Part shown: positions 8,556-18,562 of the stretch, piece by piece
How positions within the stretch are numbered: position 1 is the first letter of the stretch
Layout of the letters: the number at the start of each line of letters is the position of its first letter
Source: Xanthomonas arboricola pv. populi
GTDB taxonomy: Bacteria > Pseudomonadota > Gammaproteobacteria > Xanthomonadales > Xanthomonadaceae
Direction: 5' to 3'
Assembly (NCBI RefSeq): GCF_002939945.1
Contig: NZ_MDEB01000006.1
Coordinates: forward strand, 1 to 64,000
DNA: 64,000 bases
Program-made: the position numbers and the translations under genes
Notes under the pieces: generated by a model
Database searches by the model: none
What the model saw: the letters and a program-made list of their open reading frames with translations, nothing else
Told to the model about the DNA's origin: nothing

Positions 8556-9289
8556 GCCTGTTCGACGACGCACAGGCCGAAAGCAGTCTGATCGAGCATC
8601 TGGTCGAATTGCGCGCGCGCCTGGTGCGCGCCCTGATCGGGCTGGGCGTGGTGTTGCTGGCGCTGCTGCCGTTTTCACGCGCGATCTATTCGTGGCTGGC
8701 CGCGCCGCTAATTTCGCAACTGCCGCTGGGGCAGACGATGATCGCGATGAACCCGGCCGGCGCGTTCTTCGCCCCGCTCAAGCTGACCTTCTTCGTGGCG
8801 GTGTTCTTCAGCGTGCCGTGGCTGCTGTATCAGGCCTGGGCCTTCGTGGCGCCGGGCCTGTACCAGCGCGAGAAGAAACTCGCATTCCCGTTGCTGGCCT
8901 CGGCGGTGGCGCTGTTCTACATCGGCTGCGCGTTCGCGTATTTCCTGGTGTTGCCGGCGGTGTTCCACTTCCTGACCACGTTCAAGCCGGACGTGATCGC
9001 CATTACCCCGGACGCCAATTCGTACCTGGATTTCGTGCTGGCGATCTTCTTCGCCTTCGGTGCCAGCTTCGAGTTGCCGGTGGCGCTGGTGATCCTGGTG
9101 CTGCTGGGCTGGGTCAGCCCCAAGCAGCTGAGCGAAGGCCGCGGCTATGCCATTGTCGGCATCTTCATCCTGGCCGCGGTGCTCACCCCGCCGGACGTGG
9201 TGTCGCAGCTGATGCTGGCCATCCCGATGTGCCTGCTGTACGAGCTGGGCATCATCGCCTCGCGCGCGGTGGGGCCGAAGGCCGCCTAG
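8552..9289 (+). CDS. tatC: Sec-independent translocase subunit TatC
   Basis: The 245-residue inner-membrane protein has about six hydrophobic segments. Conserved features are SLIEHLVELRARLVRA at the N terminus, the FAPLKLTFFVAVFFSVP segment, LYQREKK, and FGASFELPV with the conserved Phe/Glu. TatC recognises the twin-arginine signal peptide together with TatB. The GTG start overlaps the tatB stop. No terminator hairpin other than the REP pair at 9360 is visible. Confidence 0.97.
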   Translation: MSLFDDAQAESSLIEHLVELRARLVRALIGLGVVLLALLPFSRAIYSWLAAPLISQLPLGQTMIAMNPAGAFFAPLKLTFFVAVFFSVPWLLYQAWAFVAPGLYQREKKLAFPLLASAVALFYIGCAFAYFLVLPAVFHFLTTFKPDVIAITPDANSYLDFVLAIFFAFGASFELPVALVILVLLGWVSPKQLSEGRGYAIVGIFILAAVLTPPDVVSQLMLAIPMCLLYELGIIASRAVGPKAA

Positions 9290-9359
9290 CGGCTTGGCTG
9301 TGGTGAGGCGCACCGGCATGCAGGTGCGCAACCCGGCATCACCCGGACGCAATCACCCC

Positions 9360-9429
9360 GTAGGAGCGCACCCGGGCGCGACCGGGGCTCTCCCGAGGAA
9401 AGCTTCGTCGCGCCCAGGTGCGCTCCTAC
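9360..9429. repeat. REPIN-like inverted pair of family B (GTAG) repeats
   Basis: GTAGGAGCGCACCCGGGCGC and GCGCCCAGGTGCGCTCCTAC face each other with a spacer of about 25 bases. The GTAG tetranucleotide followed by an imperfect palindrome is the hallmark of bacterial REP sequences, and an inverted pair corresponds to a REPIN, the unit mobilised by RAYT transposases. It lies between the tatC stop and the convergent membrane protein gene, so it may also act as a transcription stop. Confidence 0.88.
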
Positions 9430-9471
9430 GGATCAGGGTTTCGTTGTCAGCACATCCCCGGATCAAGGCGA

Positions 9472-10377
9472 TCAGGCTGCAAACACATCCGGGCGCGACG
9501 GTGCCGTGGGCTGCGCGGTTGCGCCTGTGTGGGTGAACATCTGCTTCCATGCGGCGTACACCGAGCCGGCGAACACCGGCATCAGCACCGCCATCAGCAG
9601 CAGCTGGGCCAGCCACATCGCCACGGTCTGGCCGGCCACCAGGCCGACGATCAGCGCCACGATCATCACCGCGAAATAGATCGCGAAGATGGCGATGAAG
9701 GCCAGCACGAAGAACACCAGCATCGCCGGCAGGTTGTGCAGGCTTGCTCGCAAGCTCTCGCGCAGCGCATGGCCGCCGGTGCTGCGGGCGAACATCACCT
9801 GCGGCGGCATCACGAACAGCGCCAGCGTCATCGCCGCGAACGTGGCGATGGTCAGCAGCAACCACAGCAGGATGCGGCCGGCTGGCAGGCTGGCGGCCAG
9901 CTGCTCGATCTGCACCGGGTCCGGCTGCGCGCCGGACTGGCTGATCTGGTTGATCTTGATCATCACCTCGGACAGCTGCTGCAGCCCGCTGGCGCCGATC
10001 ATCACCAGCAGCAGCACGCCCAGCAGCAGGCCGGCGATCAGCTGCGGCAGCAGCGACACCAGCAGGTGCGGCGCGCGGCCGTCCTGCAGGCCGTGCAGCA
10101 GATGCGACGGCTTGGCGATGCGGCCTTCGTCGACCTCGCGGATCGCCCACAGCAGCCCGCCCATGAACAGCGGGCCGGCCAGCACCAGCAGGAACTGCAG
10201 GGCCGGGCCCAGCAGCGGCACCAGCACCGACAGCGACACCACCAGGGTGGCCGCCACGCTCCAGATCACCCCCAGCGAGCCAAGCGCCAGCGGCGCCCGC
10301 TTCAACAGCGAGAAACCGGTCAACAGCCATTCTGCACCGGCAGACGCCGGCACCTTGCGGATTTCGCTCATTCCCAT
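9472..10377 (-). CDS. BPSS1780-like integral membrane protein
   Basis: The 301-residue protein starts MGMSEIRKVPASAGAEWL and has about six hydrophobic segments (for example SVAATLVVSLSVLVPLLG, LLGVLLLVMIG, AMLVFFVLAFIAIFAIYFAV). The N terminus, with RKVPA and a following amphipathic helix, matches the BPSS1780 family of uncharacterised proteobacterial inner-membrane proteins. No catalytic motif is visible. A start at the internal ATG (10371) is equally possible. Function unknown. Confidence 0.75.
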   Translation of the reverse strand: MGMSEIRKVPASAGAEWLLTGFSLLKRAPLALGSLGVIWSVAATLVVSLSVLVPLLGPALQFLLVLAGPLFMGGLLWAIREVDEGRIAKPSHLLHGLQDGRAPHLLVSLLPQLIAGLLLGVLLLVMIGASGLQQLSEVMIKINQISQSGAQPDPVQIEQLAASLPAGRILLWLLLTIATFAAMTLALFVMPPQVMFARSTGGHALRESLRASLHNLPAMLVFFVLAFIAIFAIYFAVMIVALIVGLVAGQTVAMWLAQLLLMAVLMPVFAGSVYAAWKQMFTHTGATAQPTAPSRPDVFAA

Positions 10378-10419
10378 TCCGGATCGATACGCACCGGACC
10401 ATCCGGCGTAGCGCGATTA

Positions 10420-11181
10420 TCACTGCTTTTGCGTGTGTGCGGCGGGATGAGTGGCCACTGTTTGCAGGCCGCGTGCGTGATGCACGAACCGGCGCAGCAG
10501 CTTGCGCGCGATCGGCGCGGCGGTGACCTCGCGGGCGACCGTGCGGGCGCAATGGCCGTGGCGGGCGATGCACTCGGCGCGCGCCTGCACATAGCCGCGC
10601 ATGTGGTGGGTGGCGAACTCGGGGTGGAACTGCACGCCCCAGGTGGCCTGGCCCCAGCGGAAGGCATGGCAACGGTCCTGCCGCGAATGCGCCAGCACGA
10701 TGGCCCCGTCCGGGGCGCGCACCACGGTCTGCATATGCGTGGCGTGCGCCGGGAAATGCGCCGGCAGGCCCGCAAACAAGGGGTCCTGCTCGGCTGGCGG
10801 GTGCAATTCCAGCGCGATCGTGCCGGACTCGCGCCCGGCCGGGTTGTAGTCGACCTCGCCGCCCAGCGCGTGCGCCAGCAGCTGGTGGCCGTAGCAGATG
10901 CCGAGCAGCGGCATGCCCTGGTGGGCGGCATCGCGCAGCCAGGCGGCACTGCGTTCGCTCCAGTCGGCGCGGTCGGTGACGTAGGCGGCCGAGCCGCTGA
11001 CGATGGTGCCGGCAAAGCCGTCGCGGTCGGGCAGGCGGTCGCCGTTGGCGACATCGATGGCGACGGTCTCATGCTCGGCCAGCCCGGCCGCAACGCGGAT
11101 CCAGTGCCGAAAGCGGCCGTATCGCTTCATCTCCGGCACGGGATGCCCGGTTTCGATGATCAGGAACGGCAAGGCGGACAT
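10420..11181 (-). CDS. Class I glutamine amidotransferase-like protein
   Basis: The 253-residue protein carries the triad-type glutaminase core: the nucleophile elbow LLGICYGHQL (Cys near residue 95) and QFHPEFA (His-x-Glu). This resembles the stand-alone GMP-synthase-like glutamine amidotransferases encoded by many proteobacteria. No synthetase partner is adjacent, so the acceptor is unknown and some members are hydrolases (for example of gamma-glutamyl compounds). It is transcribed with the membrane protein downstream after a gap of about 40 bases. Confidence 0.85.
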   Translation of the reverse strand: MSALPFLIIETGHPVPEMKRYGRFRHWIRVAAGLAEHETVAIDVANGDRLPDRDGFAGTIVSGSAAYVTDRADWSERSAAWLRDAAHQGMPLLGICYGHQLLAHALGGEVDYNPAGRESGTIALELHPPAEQDPLFAGLPAHFPAHATHMQTVVRAPDGAIVLAHSRQDRCHAFRWGQATWGVQFHPEFATHHMRGYVQARAECIARHGHCARTVAREVTAAPIARKLLRRFVHHARGLQTVATHPAAHTQKQ

Positions 11182-11432
11182 GCGGACGGAAATCCAGCAG
11201 CGACTGATATGCCCGATTGTAGGCAGCTCGCGCCGGTTTTTTTCAATTGGCGTGCCAACGCATGCAGCTAAGGTTATTCCGGATGGCTATGTACTGATGG
11301 CGTGGCGGTGGGGCGGGGGCGACCGGCGACCGGCGTCCGGGGATGGACGGGATGGGTGCAGTGGGTTGGGCCGTTTGCGCCGCGAGCTGTGTCGCGGGCG
11401 TCAGCAAGGGCTGCATGTGCATGTGCCGACGT

Positions 11433-11478
11433 CCCCTTATCCGCCCTTCGGGCACCTTCTCCCGGTGGGAGAAGGGAG
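11433..11478. repeat. Palindromic intergenic repeat, family A
   Basis: CCCCTTATCCGCCCTTCGGG is followed by CACCTTCTCCCGGTGGGAGA. It lies just downstream of the ATPase gene stop and may terminate it. The rest of the 11182-11499 gap shows no gene. Confidence 0.85.
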
Positions 11479-11499
11479 CAAACGAGCCAGGCAATCCCC

Positions 11500-13314
<1,815 letters not shown>

Positions 13315-13368
13315 GCTTGTTCGCCCCCTGCAGCGGTGCTCCGCGGCAAAGCGCTGCGGGTCGGCCGG

Positions 13369-13374
13369 TATACT
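13369..13374 (+). promoter_or_regulatory. Putative -10 element of the glyQS operon
   Basis: TATACT lies 31 bases before the glyQ ATG in the divergent intergenic region. A clear -35 hexamer is not visible. No T-box is expected in this group and none is seen. Confidence 0.4.
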
Positions 13375-13404
13375 AGCGCACCCCTTCCGCACGGCCTTTG
13401 CTGC

Positions 13405-14313
<909 letters not shown>

Positions 14314-14321
14314 TGCTGTGT

Positions 14322-14366
14322 CCTTCCCCCGCCAGCGGGGGAAGGTGCCCGCAGGGCGGATGGGGC
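14322..14366. repeat. Palindromic intergenic repeat, family A (minus orientation)
   Basis: CCTTCCCCCGCCAGCGGGGG continues into AAGGTGCCCGCAGGGCGGAT. It lies within the glyQ-glyS spacer and pairs with the opposite-facing element at 14393-14440. Confidence 0.85.
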
Positions 14367-14392
14367 AGTACGTCTCCGCCGCCTCGGCACAA

Positions 14393-14440
14393 CCCTCATC
14401 CGGCGCGGCGCGCCACCTTCTCCCGCTAGCGGGAGAAGGA
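14393..14440. repeat. Palindromic intergenic repeat, family A (plus orientation)
   Basis: CCCTCATCCGGCGCGGCGCG is followed by CCACCTTCTCCCGCTAGCGG. It faces the element at 14322-14366. The two could form a long hairpin in the glyQS transcript and affect relative expression of the two subunits. Confidence 0.82.
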
Positions 14441-14501
14441 CATTCTCCAGTCACCTTCGTCCGTTGATGGCAGAAGGGACATAAGCCAAGGTTCACCTGA
14501 C

Positions 14502-16739
14502 ATGAGCGAACAACTTCCCCTGCTGATCGAACTGGGCACCGAAGAGCTGCCGGTCAAGGCGCTGCCGGGTCTGGCGCAGGCCTTCTTCGATGGCGTGCTG
14601 GCCGGTCTGGAAAAACGCGGCGTCGCGGTCACCCGTGGCGATGCCAAGCCGCTGTCCACGCCGCGCCGTCTGGCGGTGCTGCTGCCGGGCGTGGCCACCG
14701 AGCAGCCCGAGCAGCGCTCCGAAGTGCTGGGGCCGTATCTCAACATCGCGCTGGATGCCGAGGGCAAGCCGACCAAGGCGCTGGCCGGTTTCGCCGCCAA
14801 GGCCGGCATCGACTGGACTGCGCTGGAGCGCACCAGCGACGCCAAGGGCGAGCGCTTCGTGCATCGCGCGGTGACGCCGGGCGCGCGCACGGCCGACTTG
14901 CTGCCGGACATCCTGCGCGAGGCGATCGCCGCGATGCCGATCCCCAAGCCGATGCGCTGGGGCGCGCACGAGTACGCCTTCGCGCGGCCGGTGCAGTGGC
15001 TGGTGCTGCTGTTCGGCGATGCGGTGATTCCGGCCGAGCTGCTGGGCGTGCGTGGCGATCGCCTCACCCGCGGGCACCGCTTCATGCATCAGGGCGAGGT
15101 GTCGCTGGCGGCGCCGGGCGACTACGTCCAGGCGCTGCGCGCCGCGCATGTGCTGGTGGATGCCGACGCACGCCGTGCGCGCATCGTCGAGGAAGTCGAA
15201 GCCGCCGCCAGGCAGGCCGGCGGCAGCGCGCGCATCAGCGACGACAACCTGGAACAGGTGGTCAACCTGGTCGAATGGCCATCGGCGGTGCTGTGCAGTT
15301 TCGAGCGCGACTTCCTGGCGGTGCCGCAGGAAGCGCTGATCGAAACCATGGAGATCAACCAGAAATTCTTCCCGGTGCTGGACGACGGCGGCAAGTTGAC
15401 CGAGCAGTTCATCGGCATCGCCAATATCGCTTCCAAGGACGTGGCCGAAGTCGCCAAGGGCTACGAGCGGGTGATCCGTCCGCGCTTTGCCGATGCCAAG
15501 TTCTTCTTCGACGAAGACCTCAAGCAAGGGCTGGAGGCGATGGGCGCGGGTCTGGCCAGCGTCACCTACCAGGCCAAGCTGGGCACGGTGGCCGAGAAGG
15601 TCGCGCGCGTGGCGGCGCTGGCCGAGGCGATCGCGCCGCAGGTCGGTGCCGATCCGGTGCAGGCGCGCCGCGCCGTGCAGCTGGCCAAGAACGACCTGCA
15701 GTCGCGCATGGTCAACGAATTCCCGGAGCTGCAGGGCATTGCCGGGCGCCATTACGCCAAGGCCGCCGGCGAGCCCAGCGAGATTGCGCTGGCGATCGAC
15801 GAGGCCTACCAGCCGCGTTTCGCCGGTGACGACATCGCACTGTCGCCACTGGGCAAGGTGCTGGCGATTGCCGAACGGCTGGATACGTTGGCCGGTGGCT
15901 TTGCAGCTGGTTTGAAGCCGACCGGCAACAAGGATCCGTTTGCGCTGCGGCGCAATGCGTTGGGATTGGCGCGGACGGTGATTGAGAGTGGGTTTGATCT
16001 GGATTTGAAAAAGCTGCTTGTAGAGGCTAGAAATCAGATCAATGTCCAAGCAAGTGCCAGACAATTGCTCAAGACAGAAACTGCGATCGCCAAGGCAAAA
16101 GATGCCGGTTCCGCTTTGCCGCCATCTGTTGAAAAGGAAGCACACACCGCGTTGGCGCAGGCTGGTCAAGATGCAGAGATTTTCGACTTCATCCTCGACC
16201 GCCTACGCGGCTACTACGCAGACAAGGGCGTTCCTGCCACCCACTTCAATGCGGTCGCCGCATTGTTTTCGGTCGCGCCCGAGGGCGCTCCTACAGGGCT
16301 CGTAGGAGCGCACCTGGGCGCGACCCACGGCTCCCTCTACGACTTCGACCGCCGCATCGAGGCGATCGGCATCTTCGCCACGCTGCCCGAAGCCGAAGCC
16401 CTGGCCGCGGCCAACAAGCGCATCCGCAACATCCTGCGCAAGGTCGAGGGAGAGATCCCCGGCGATATCGACACCAGCCTGCTGCGCGAACCGGCCGAAG
16501 AAGCCCTGGCCGAAGCGGTGGAAGCGGCCATCGGCGATACCGGCGATGCGCTGCACCGCCACGACTACGTCGCCGTGCTCGCGCGCCTGGCGCGGTTACG
16601 CCCGCAGGTGGACGCGTTCTTCGACGGGGTGATGGTCAATGCCGAGGACGCGCAACTGCGCGCCAACCGCCTGGCCCTGCTGAAAAAGCTCGGCGACCGC
16701 CTCGGCAGCGTGGCCGCCATCGAGCATCTGTCCAGCTGA
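14502..16739 (+). CDS. glyS: Glycine--tRNA ligase beta subunit with in-frame insertions
   Basis: The 745-residue beta subunit binds tRNA(Gly). The start [17 protein letters not shown] and the blocks [26 protein letters not shown] and [16 protein letters not shown] are diagnostic. E. coli GlyS has 689 residues, and two places account for the excess. Residues about 505-555 (bases 16015-16160) are unusually AT-rich and Lys/Gln-rich ([14 protein letters not shown]). Residues 591-608 are the translation of a REP pair (16272-16324), read without stop and followed directly by the conserved [11 protein letters not shown]. The frame stays intact to a normal C terminus, so the gene should be functional. 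Its stop shares one base with the next start. Confidence 0.95.
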   Translation: MSEQLPLLIELGTEELPVKALPGLAQAFFDGVLAGLEKRGVAVTRGDAKPLSTPRRLAVLLPGVATEQPEQRSEVLGPYLNIALDAEGKPTKALAGFAAKAGIDWTALERTSDAKGERFVHRAVTPGARTADLLPDILREAIAAMPIPKPMRWGAHEYAFARPVQWLVLLFGDAVIPAELLGVRGDRLTRGHRFMHQGEVSLAAPGDYVQALRAAHVLVDADARRARIVEEVEAAARQAGGSARISDDNLEQVVNLVEWPSAVLCSFERDFLAVPQEALIETMEINQKFFPVLDDGGKLTEQFIGIANIASKDVAEVAKGYERVIRPRFADAKFFFDEDLKQGLEAMGAGLASVTYQAKLGTVAEKVARVAALAEAIAPQVGADPVQARRAVQLAKNDLQSRMVNEFPELQGIAGRHYAKAAGEPSEIALAIDEAYQPRFAGDDIALSPLGKVLAIAERLDTLAGGFAAGLKPTGNKDPFALRRNALGLARTVIESGFDLDLKKLLVEARNQINVQASARQLLKTETAIAKAKDAGSALPPSVEKEAHTALAQAGQDAEIFDFILDRLRGYYADKGVPATHFNAVAALFSVAPEGAPTGLVGAHLGATHGSLYDFDRRIEAIGIFATLPEAEALAAANKRIRNILRKVEGEIPGDIDTSLLREPAEEALAEAVEAAIGDTGDALHRHDYVAVLARLARLRPQVDAFFDGVMVNAEDAQLRANRLALLKKLGDRLGSVAAIEHLSS
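16272..16324. repeat. Family B (GTAG) REP pair inside the glyS coding sequence
   Basis: The 23-base unit GTCGCGCCCGAGGGCGCTCC+TAC at 16272-16294 and the inverted unit GTAGGAGCGCACCTGGGCGC+GAC at 16302-16324 flank a 7-base spacer. They are the same element as at 9360 and 39491, but joined by their GTAG ends. The element starts exactly on a glyS codon boundary and encodes [18 protein letters not shown]. Confidence 0.92.
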
Positions 16740-18328
16740 TGGCCGCGTCCGCCGGCGCGGTGCACTGGCAGACCGCGCAGGCCGCGTTGGCACGTCGCGA
16801 CCTGGGGGTGGCGGCGTCTGCGCTGCAGGCGTTGCTGGAGGTGGAGCCGGCGCATGTGTCGGCCCGCGTGCTGCTGGCCGGCACCGTGCTGGCCAATGGC
16901 AGGATGCGCGAGGCGGTGGCGCAATTGCGGCTGGCCGCAGGCGATCTGGGTGACGAGGTGGCGATGCGTTGCCGCGTGGCGCAAGCCTTGTTGCGTGTCG
17001 GCGAGCATCGCGCACTGCATGCCTTGCTGCGGCATCCATCGGTGACGCAGTGCAATGATGGCGCCACGTTGGCGCTGCTCGCGCATGTGCATCAATCGCT
17101 GGGCGAGCATGGCGACGCGCTGGCGATGATGCAGCGCGCGCAGGCCTACGGATTCGATGGGCCGGATTTCCGTTTCTTTCTCGCGGTGCAGTTGCAATTC
17201 AACGGTCGCCTCGATGAAGCGGCGCAGGCGCTGGAGCAGGTGCTGGCACACACGCCCGGCTATGGCCGCGCGGCGTTGACGCGTGCACGCCTGCGCCGTC
17301 AGACCGCCAGCAGCAACCATGTCGCGCAACTGCGTCAGCAACTGCAACGTGCCAAGCCCGACAGCGAAGATCGCGCCGGGCTGGCGTTCGCGCTGTACAA
17401 GGAGCTGGAAGATCTCGGCCAGACCCAGGCCGCCTGGGACGCGTTGCAGCATGGCAACGCAGTGATGCATGCGCGCCTGCGTCACGACGCCGACGCCGAG
17501 GCAGCGTTGTATGCGCAGTTGGGTGCGTTGGCCGACCAGGGCGTGTTCGCCCCGCAGCAAGCCGCTGCCACGCACGGCCCGCAACCGATCTTCGTGCTCG
17601 GTTTGCCGCGCTCGGGCACCACGGTGCTGGAGCGGATGCTGGGCAATCATTCCCAGGTGGTGTCGGCGGGCGAGTTGAACGACTTCGGCCATCAACTGCG
17701 TTGGGGCGCCGACCAGGCCGGCCGCAGCCTGCTGGATGCGCGTGTGCTGCAGGCGCTGCCGACGCTGGATTACGCGCAGATCGGCGCGCGTTACCTGGAA
17801 CAGACGCAATGGCGGGCCGGATCGGCGCGCTGGTATATCGACAAGTTACCGGCCAATGCGGTGGCGATCGGTGCGATCGCGCGCGCCTTGCCGGGTGCAG
17901 TGATCGTGCATCTGGTACGCGAGCCGATGGCGGTGTGCTTTTCCAATTACCGCGCGCTGTTCGGCGACTCCTATGCCTATAGCTACGACCTGCACATGTT
18001 GGCGCGTCACTATCAGGCGTATCACGCGTTGATGGCGCAATGGCGCGCGGCATTGCCGGGCCGGGTGATCGATGTGGACTATGCGCAGATGGTGCGCGAT
18101 CCATCCACGGTGTTGCAGCAGTTGATGGCGCCTTGCGGGCTGGAGATCGAGCCCGGGCAGATTGATATCACCCGCAATGCGGCCGCATCGGCCACGCTGA
18201 GCAGCGTGCAGGTGCGCGAAGGTGTGCATGAGCGCAACGTGGACGAGTGGCGGCACTATGCCACGCAGCTGGAGCCGCTGCGGCGGGCCTTGCTACATGC
18301 CGGCCTGATCCAGGCTGACGCACGCTGA
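16739..18328 (+). CDS. Tetratricopeptide-repeat sulfotransferase
   Basis: The 529-residue protein has an N-terminal array of about six TPR-like helical pairs (residues 5-230, for example LARRDLGVAASALQALLEVEPAH). A PAPS-dependent sulfotransferase domain follows. The 5'-phosphosulfate loop GLPRSGTTVLERML is near residue 288 and the 3'-phosphate region VHLVREPMAVCFSNYR near 392. No signal peptide is seen. Such TPR-sulfotransferases transfer sulfate from PAPS to unknown small molecules or proteins. The ATG shares one base with the glyS stop (TGATG). A TonB receptor gene is its convergent neighbour. Confidence 0.88.
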   Translation: MAASAGAVHWQTAQAALARRDLGVAASALQALLEVEPAHVSARVLLAGTVLANGRMREAVAQLRLAAGDLGDEVAMRCRVAQALLRVGEHRALHALLRHPSVTQCNDGATLALLAHVHQSLGEHGDALAMMQRAQAYGFDGPDFRFFLAVQLQFNGRLDEAAQALEQVLAHTPGYGRAALTRARLRRQTASSNHVAQLRQQLQRAKPDSEDRAGLAFALYKELEDLGQTQAAWDALQHGNAVMHARLRHDADAEAALYAQLGALADQGVFAPQQAAATHGPQPIFVLGLPRSGTTVLERMLGNHSQVVSAGELNDFGHQLRWGADQAGRSLLDARVLQALPTLDYAQIGARYLEQTQWRAGSARWYIDKLPANAVAIGAIARALPGAVIVHLVREPMAVCFSNYRALFGDSYAYSYDLHMLARHYQAYHALMAQWRAALPGRVIDVDYAQMVRDPSTVLQQLMAPCGLEIEPGQIDITRNAAASATLSSVQVREGVHERNVDEWRHYATQLEPLRRALLHAGLIQADAR

Positions 18329-18514
18329 CAACGGCCAGCAAGACGACGCGAGGATGCCGCATCGGTGCATGCGGCGTGCCCGCAGCCGAAGTGCCTGCGT
18401 GTCGCCAGCTTGGGCTGCGCACCTTTCGGCTACACCAAACTCGCTTAATCGCAGTAGCGGCGATCCCCGAGCGCTTGATTCAAAAACGCTTGCCCTAATG
18501 CCTGGCCAAAAACG

Positions 18515-18542
18515 CCAGCGGCAGCCCCGTGGCTGCCGCTGG
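18515..18542. terminator. Bidirectional hairpin terminator
   Basis: CCAGCGGCAGCC, loop CCGT, then GGCTGCCGCTGG: a perfect 12-bp stem between the convergent sulfotransferase and TonB receptor genes. There is no strong T tract, as is common in GC-rich genomes. Confidence 0.75.
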
Positions 18543-18562
18543 ACGCTACCGCCTTGGATCAC

